From assembly GCA_030064795.1 (NCBI GenBank), contig JASJEI010000375.1, forward strand, positions 1-6,663: DNA of 6,663 bases. Direction: 5' to 3'. The stretch comes from Pleurocapsa sp. MO_226.B13 (GTDB taxonomy: Bacteria > Cyanobacteriota > Cyanobacteriia > Cyanobacteriales > Xenococcaceae). Shown piece by piece: positions 4,625 to 6,663 of the stretch. Each line of letters starts with the position of its first letter. Within the stretch, counting starts at the first letter, position 1. A model generated the notes under the pieces. It was not told the DNA's origin and did no database searches. It was given only the letters and a program-made list of their open reading frames with translations. Both the position numbers and the translations under genes were made by a program.

Positions 4625-6469
4625 ATGAACACGGTACAACCGATGTATAAATGGGATGAAATCCCCTGGCGCAAGCTAGAAAGGAACATCTACAAGTTGC
4701 AAAAGCGGATTTACAAAGCGTCACGTCGTGGTGATGTCAAATTAGTTCGACGACTCCAAAAACTCTTAATCAAGTCTTGGGGTGCAAAATGTCTTGCGGT
4801 TCGTCGCGTTACTCAGGAAAATCAAGGTCGTAAGACGGCAGGTGTGGACGGGATTAAAAACCTGACCCCGAAGCAACGTCTAACCTTGGTAAATAAATTA
4901 ACACTGGGTTCAAAAGTCGCTCCCACTAGGAGGGTATGGATTCCTAAACCAGGGAAAGAAGAAAAGCGACCATTAGGAATACCGACTATCAAAGACCGAA
5001 CATTGCAAGGGCTAGTCAAACTGGTTCTCGAACCAGAATGGGAAGCCAGATTTGAACCAAATTCACACGGGTTCAGACCAGGACGCTCATGTCATGATGC
5101 AATCGAGGCAATCTTCAATTCAATCAGAATCCAACCAAAATATGTGTTGGATGCCGATATAAGTAAGTGTTTTGACCGCATCGACCATAAACAACTCCTA
5201 AGAAAACTAAATACATTCCCTACCCTACGAAGACAAATTCGAGCATGGTTAAATGCTGGTGTAGTGGATAATGATAAGTTGTTCCCGACATCTGAGGGTA
5301 CGCCACAGGGCGGGACATTAAGCCCACTTTTAGCGAACATTGCCCTTCACGGAATGGAAACCTACATAAAAGAGCAGGTTGGAAAAATGGTTATCAAAGA
5401 CAATAATGATGTAAAAATTAGTCTTACCAAGAGAAAACAATCTGTTTCATTAATAAGGTACGCCGATGACTTTGTAATTCTTCACAAAGACATAACCGTT
5501 GTCCAAAGATGCTCAGAACTTATTTCTGAATGGTTAAACGACATGGGATTAGAATTAAAACCTAGCAAAACAAGGTTAACTCATACCCTGAATAGACATA
5601 AAAAAGAAACACCAGGATTTAATTTCTTGGGTTTTCATGTCCAACAGTTCCCAGTTGGTAAATACAATTCTGGAACCAACAAGGGTAAGAAACTAGGTTT
5701 TAAAACAATTATAACTCCATCACAAGAAAGTCAGAAACGGCATTATAACAAATTGGCAGAAGTAATTGAAAAGCATAAAAGTGTTACACAGGTATCACTA
5801 ATTGCTCACCTCAATCCTATTATCAGAGGGTGGTGTAATTACTTTTCTAACGCGGTAAACAGCGCAGTGTTTAGCCGTTTAGCACATCTTTTATTTTTGA
5901 AGTTATACAGATGGGGGTTACATCGTCATCAGAACAAAGGAAAGAAATGGGTTAAATCCAAATATTTTCATAGGGTTGGTGACAACAATTGGGTCTTTTC
6001 ATCTAGACAATACGACAATCCTTTCATTTTAGTGTCTCATAGAGACTTTACATCTGAAAGTAAAACCAAAAAGGATAAAACCTCTCGTAGATTTGTCAAA
6101 GTCAAAGGTGATGCCAGTCCATATAACGGCGACTTAATTTATTGGAGTTCCCGAATGGGTAGACACCCAGAGATGCCTACGCGAACAGCATCTTTGCTCA
6201 AGAAGCAAAAGGGCAAATGCAAATGGTGTGAACTAATTTTTCGCGAGAATGATGCAATAGAAATCGACCACATCATCCCAACCGCAGCAGGTGGTAAAGA
6301 TGAATACAAAAACCTACAACTATTGCATGGACACTGCCATGACGAAAAGTCAAAATCTGACCTCAAAATCATTGATGATTATCAAAGGCAGAAGAGGATA
6401 ACAGAACTCTATAGATGGTTTAATAAACTAAATTGGACATGGAAAGAAGATATCCCTACTATGACTTAA
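4625..6469 (+). CDS. ltrA: Group II intron reverse transcriptase-maturase with HNH endonuclease
   Basis: A 614-residue intron-encoded protein that binds its intron RNA, aids splicing, nicks the target strand and reverse-transcribes the inserted RNA. Domains in order: N-terminal RT0-like region with GRKTAGVDGI (68-77); fingers WIPKPGKEEKRPLGIP (105-120) and HGFRPGRSCHDAI (148-160); palm block DADISKCFDRIDH (176-188); PQGG (227-230); catalytic YADD (279-282); GLELKPSKT (308-316); FNFLGF (332-337). Next comes the thumb/maturase domain X with LNPIIRGWCNYF (396-407), then an HNH domain with C532/C535, EIDHI (546-550), GG (556-557), NLQLLH (563-568) and C571/H572. All catalytic motifs are intact and the length is normal. 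Translation starts within the intron at ATG 4625, without a clear Shine-Dalgarno site. The sequence resembles proteins common in cyanobacteria. Confidence 0.95.
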   Translation: MNTVQPMYKWDEIPWRKLERNIYKLQKRIYKASRRGDVKLVRRLQKLLIKSWGAKCLAVRRVTQENQGRKTAGVDGIKNLTPKQRLTLVNKLTLGSKVAPTRRVWIPKPGKEEKRPLGIPTIKDRTLQGLVKLVLEPEWEARFEPNSHGFRPGRSCHDAIEAIFNSIRIQPKYVLDADISKCFDRIDHKQLLRKLNTFPTLRRQIRAWLNAGVVDNDKLFPTSEGTPQGGTLSPLLANIALHGMETYIKEQVGKMVIKDNNDVKISLTKRKQSVSLIRYADDFVILHKDITVVQRCSELISEWLNDMGLELKPSKTRLTHTLNRHKKETPGFNFLGFHVQQFPVGKYNSGTNKGKKLGFKTIITPSQESQKRHYNKLAEVIEKHKSVTQVSLIAHLNPIIRGWCNYFSNAVNSAVFSRLAHLLFLKLYRWGLHRHQNKGKKWVKSKYFHRVGDNNWVFSSRQYDNPFILVSHRDFTSESKTKKDKTSRRFVKVKGDASPYNGDLIYWSSRMGRHPEMPTRTASLLKKQKGKCKWCELIFRENDAIEIDHIIPTAAGGKDEYKNLQLLHGHCHDEKSKSDLKIIDDYQRQKRITELYRWFNKLNWTWKEDIPTMT

Positions 6470-6504
6470 TTAGGCGTTCTAATGACAGTAGCCGTCTTAT
6501 TGAG
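6470..6504 (+). ncRNA. Group II intron domain IV 3' strand
   Basis: Thirty-five bases between the maturase stop and domain V. GTAGC at 6488-6492 is complementary to GCTAC at 4601-4605 and could close domain IV around the ORF. CCGTC (6493-6497) is complementary to GACGG (4572-4576), a possible further contact. Both are short and are offered only as a model. Confidence 0.35.
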
Positions 6505-6538
6505 GAGCGTAGTGATGGGAAACTATCACGCTACGTTT
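6505..6538 (+). ncRNA. Group II intron domain V
   Basis: Catalytic core hairpin of exactly 34 bases. The lower helix AGCGTAG (6506-6512) pairs with CTACGTT (6531-6537), starting with the AGC triad that coordinates the catalytic metals. A two-base bulge CG (6529-6530) follows. The upper helix TGATGG/CTATCA (6513-6518 with 6523-6528) is capped by a GAAA tetraloop (6519-6522). G6505-U6538 closes the base. Every diagnostic element of domain V is present, so the catalytic centre looks intact. Confidence 0.93.
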
Positions 6539-6539
6539 T

Positions 6540-6662
6540 GGCGCGACTTGAAAGTCGTGTGTTTGGTGCATTCAGCACCTTTATGATTGGGATGCCGTCA
6601 TCCCCAGGGAATCTTTTCTCCCTGTCCTCGCGTAAAAGGGTCACGTACCCCGTCTACGCTAT
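6540..6662 (+). ncRNA. Expanded group II intron domain VI (model)
   Basis: After domain V, GCG (6541-6543) can pair with CGC (6657-6659) and GAC (6545-6547) with GTC (6652-6654). This leaves A6656 unpaired opposite C6544, seven bases from a 3' end in ...CTAT: the geometry and AY ending expected of a branch-point adenosine and 3' splice site. Between the two strands lie four further hairpins: 6565-6579, 6589-6604, 6605-6624 and 6638-6650. An alternative local hairpin, 6541-6548 with 6553-6560, competes for the same bases. The domain would be about twice the usual size. No TnpB coding sequence is recognisable here on either strand, which supports its being intron. Confidence 0.4.
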
Positions 6663-6663
6663 G

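Larger units (their letters stand above)
4343..6662 (+). mobile_element. Group II intron inserted in tnpB
   Basis: Retroelement of about 2.3 kb in the same orientation as tnpB: structured 5' RNA, reverse transcriptase-maturase ORF, canonical domain V, then a domain VI candidate. The left edge is placed where TnpB homology stops (after AATAAAG, 4342, give or take a few bases). No GUGYG, the usual 5' start of bacterial group II introns, is found there. The right edge at 6662 is a model based on domain VI geometry. Such introns move by reverse splicing into DNA and target-primed reverse transcription; incomplete copying leaves 5'-truncated copies. Whether this copy can splice is the key uncertainty. 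Confidence 0.8.

Noticed and set aside
4822..6372. Minus-strand open frames of 65-82 codons at 4822-5019, 5092-5340 and 6139-6372
   Set aside because: They are antisense shadows of the maturase gene, with Ser/Cys-rich improbable sequence and no start signals.
6541..6650. CRISPR-like or tandem direct repeat array
   Set aside because: The consecutive hairpins differ in sequence and spacing. They are inverted, not direct, repeats.
6589..6663. Open frame starting near ATG 6592 at the window end
   Set aside because: It has no ribosome binding site, its sequence is dictated by tandem hairpins, and it lies within the probable domain VI.

Overview
The window looks like cyanobacterial DNA. The first half carries five perfect copies of the palindrome GCGATCGC (HIP1, a repeat over-represented in many cyanobacterial genomes). 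The TnpB and the intron-encoded reverse transcriptase are of types common in filamentous and unicellular cyanobacteria. No gene here fixes the genus. All assignments rest on motifs read by eye; no database search was possible.

Left part (1-3132), ordinary chromosome. On the minus strand a Rieske-type non-haem iron oxygenase is followed, 77 bases on, by a small cupin; the two are probably one transcription unit. A 242-base divergent spacer separates them from a plus-strand pair: a membrane-anchored protein resembling the DUF2459 group, then a GNAT acetyltransferase starting 8 bases after it. The spacer has back-to-back TATAAT boxes. Convergent to the acetyltransferase is a tiny minus-strand reading frame with an excellent ribosome binding site, a CxxC motif and one in-frame TAG. 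It is too short for normal gene calling.

Middle part (about 3214-4342), the left side of an IS200/IS605-like element carrying only tnpB (no tnpA visible). A subterminal hairpin with a single bulged T lies upstream. A second, more elaborate palindrome that can fold as a three-way junction sits directly against the tnpB start codon. TnpB keeps the first two RuvC acidic residues but loses its zinc ribbon and third catalytic aspartate because another element interrupts it.

Right part (about 4343-6662), the interrupting element: a group II intron. It has structured RNA upstream, a 614-residue reverse transcriptase-maturase-HNH protein, a textbook 34-nt domain V, and a long region that can be modelled as an expanded domain VI ending almost exactly at the window edge. 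The 5' end lacks the usual GUGYG and the RNA before the ORF is only about 280 nt, so the intron may be 5'-truncated or unusually compact. The window is therefore a nest of elements: a retroelement inside a transposon-encoded nuclease gene, at the 3' part of the gene near where the TnpB guide RNA normally arises. The 3' half of tnpB and the right end of its element are not in the window.
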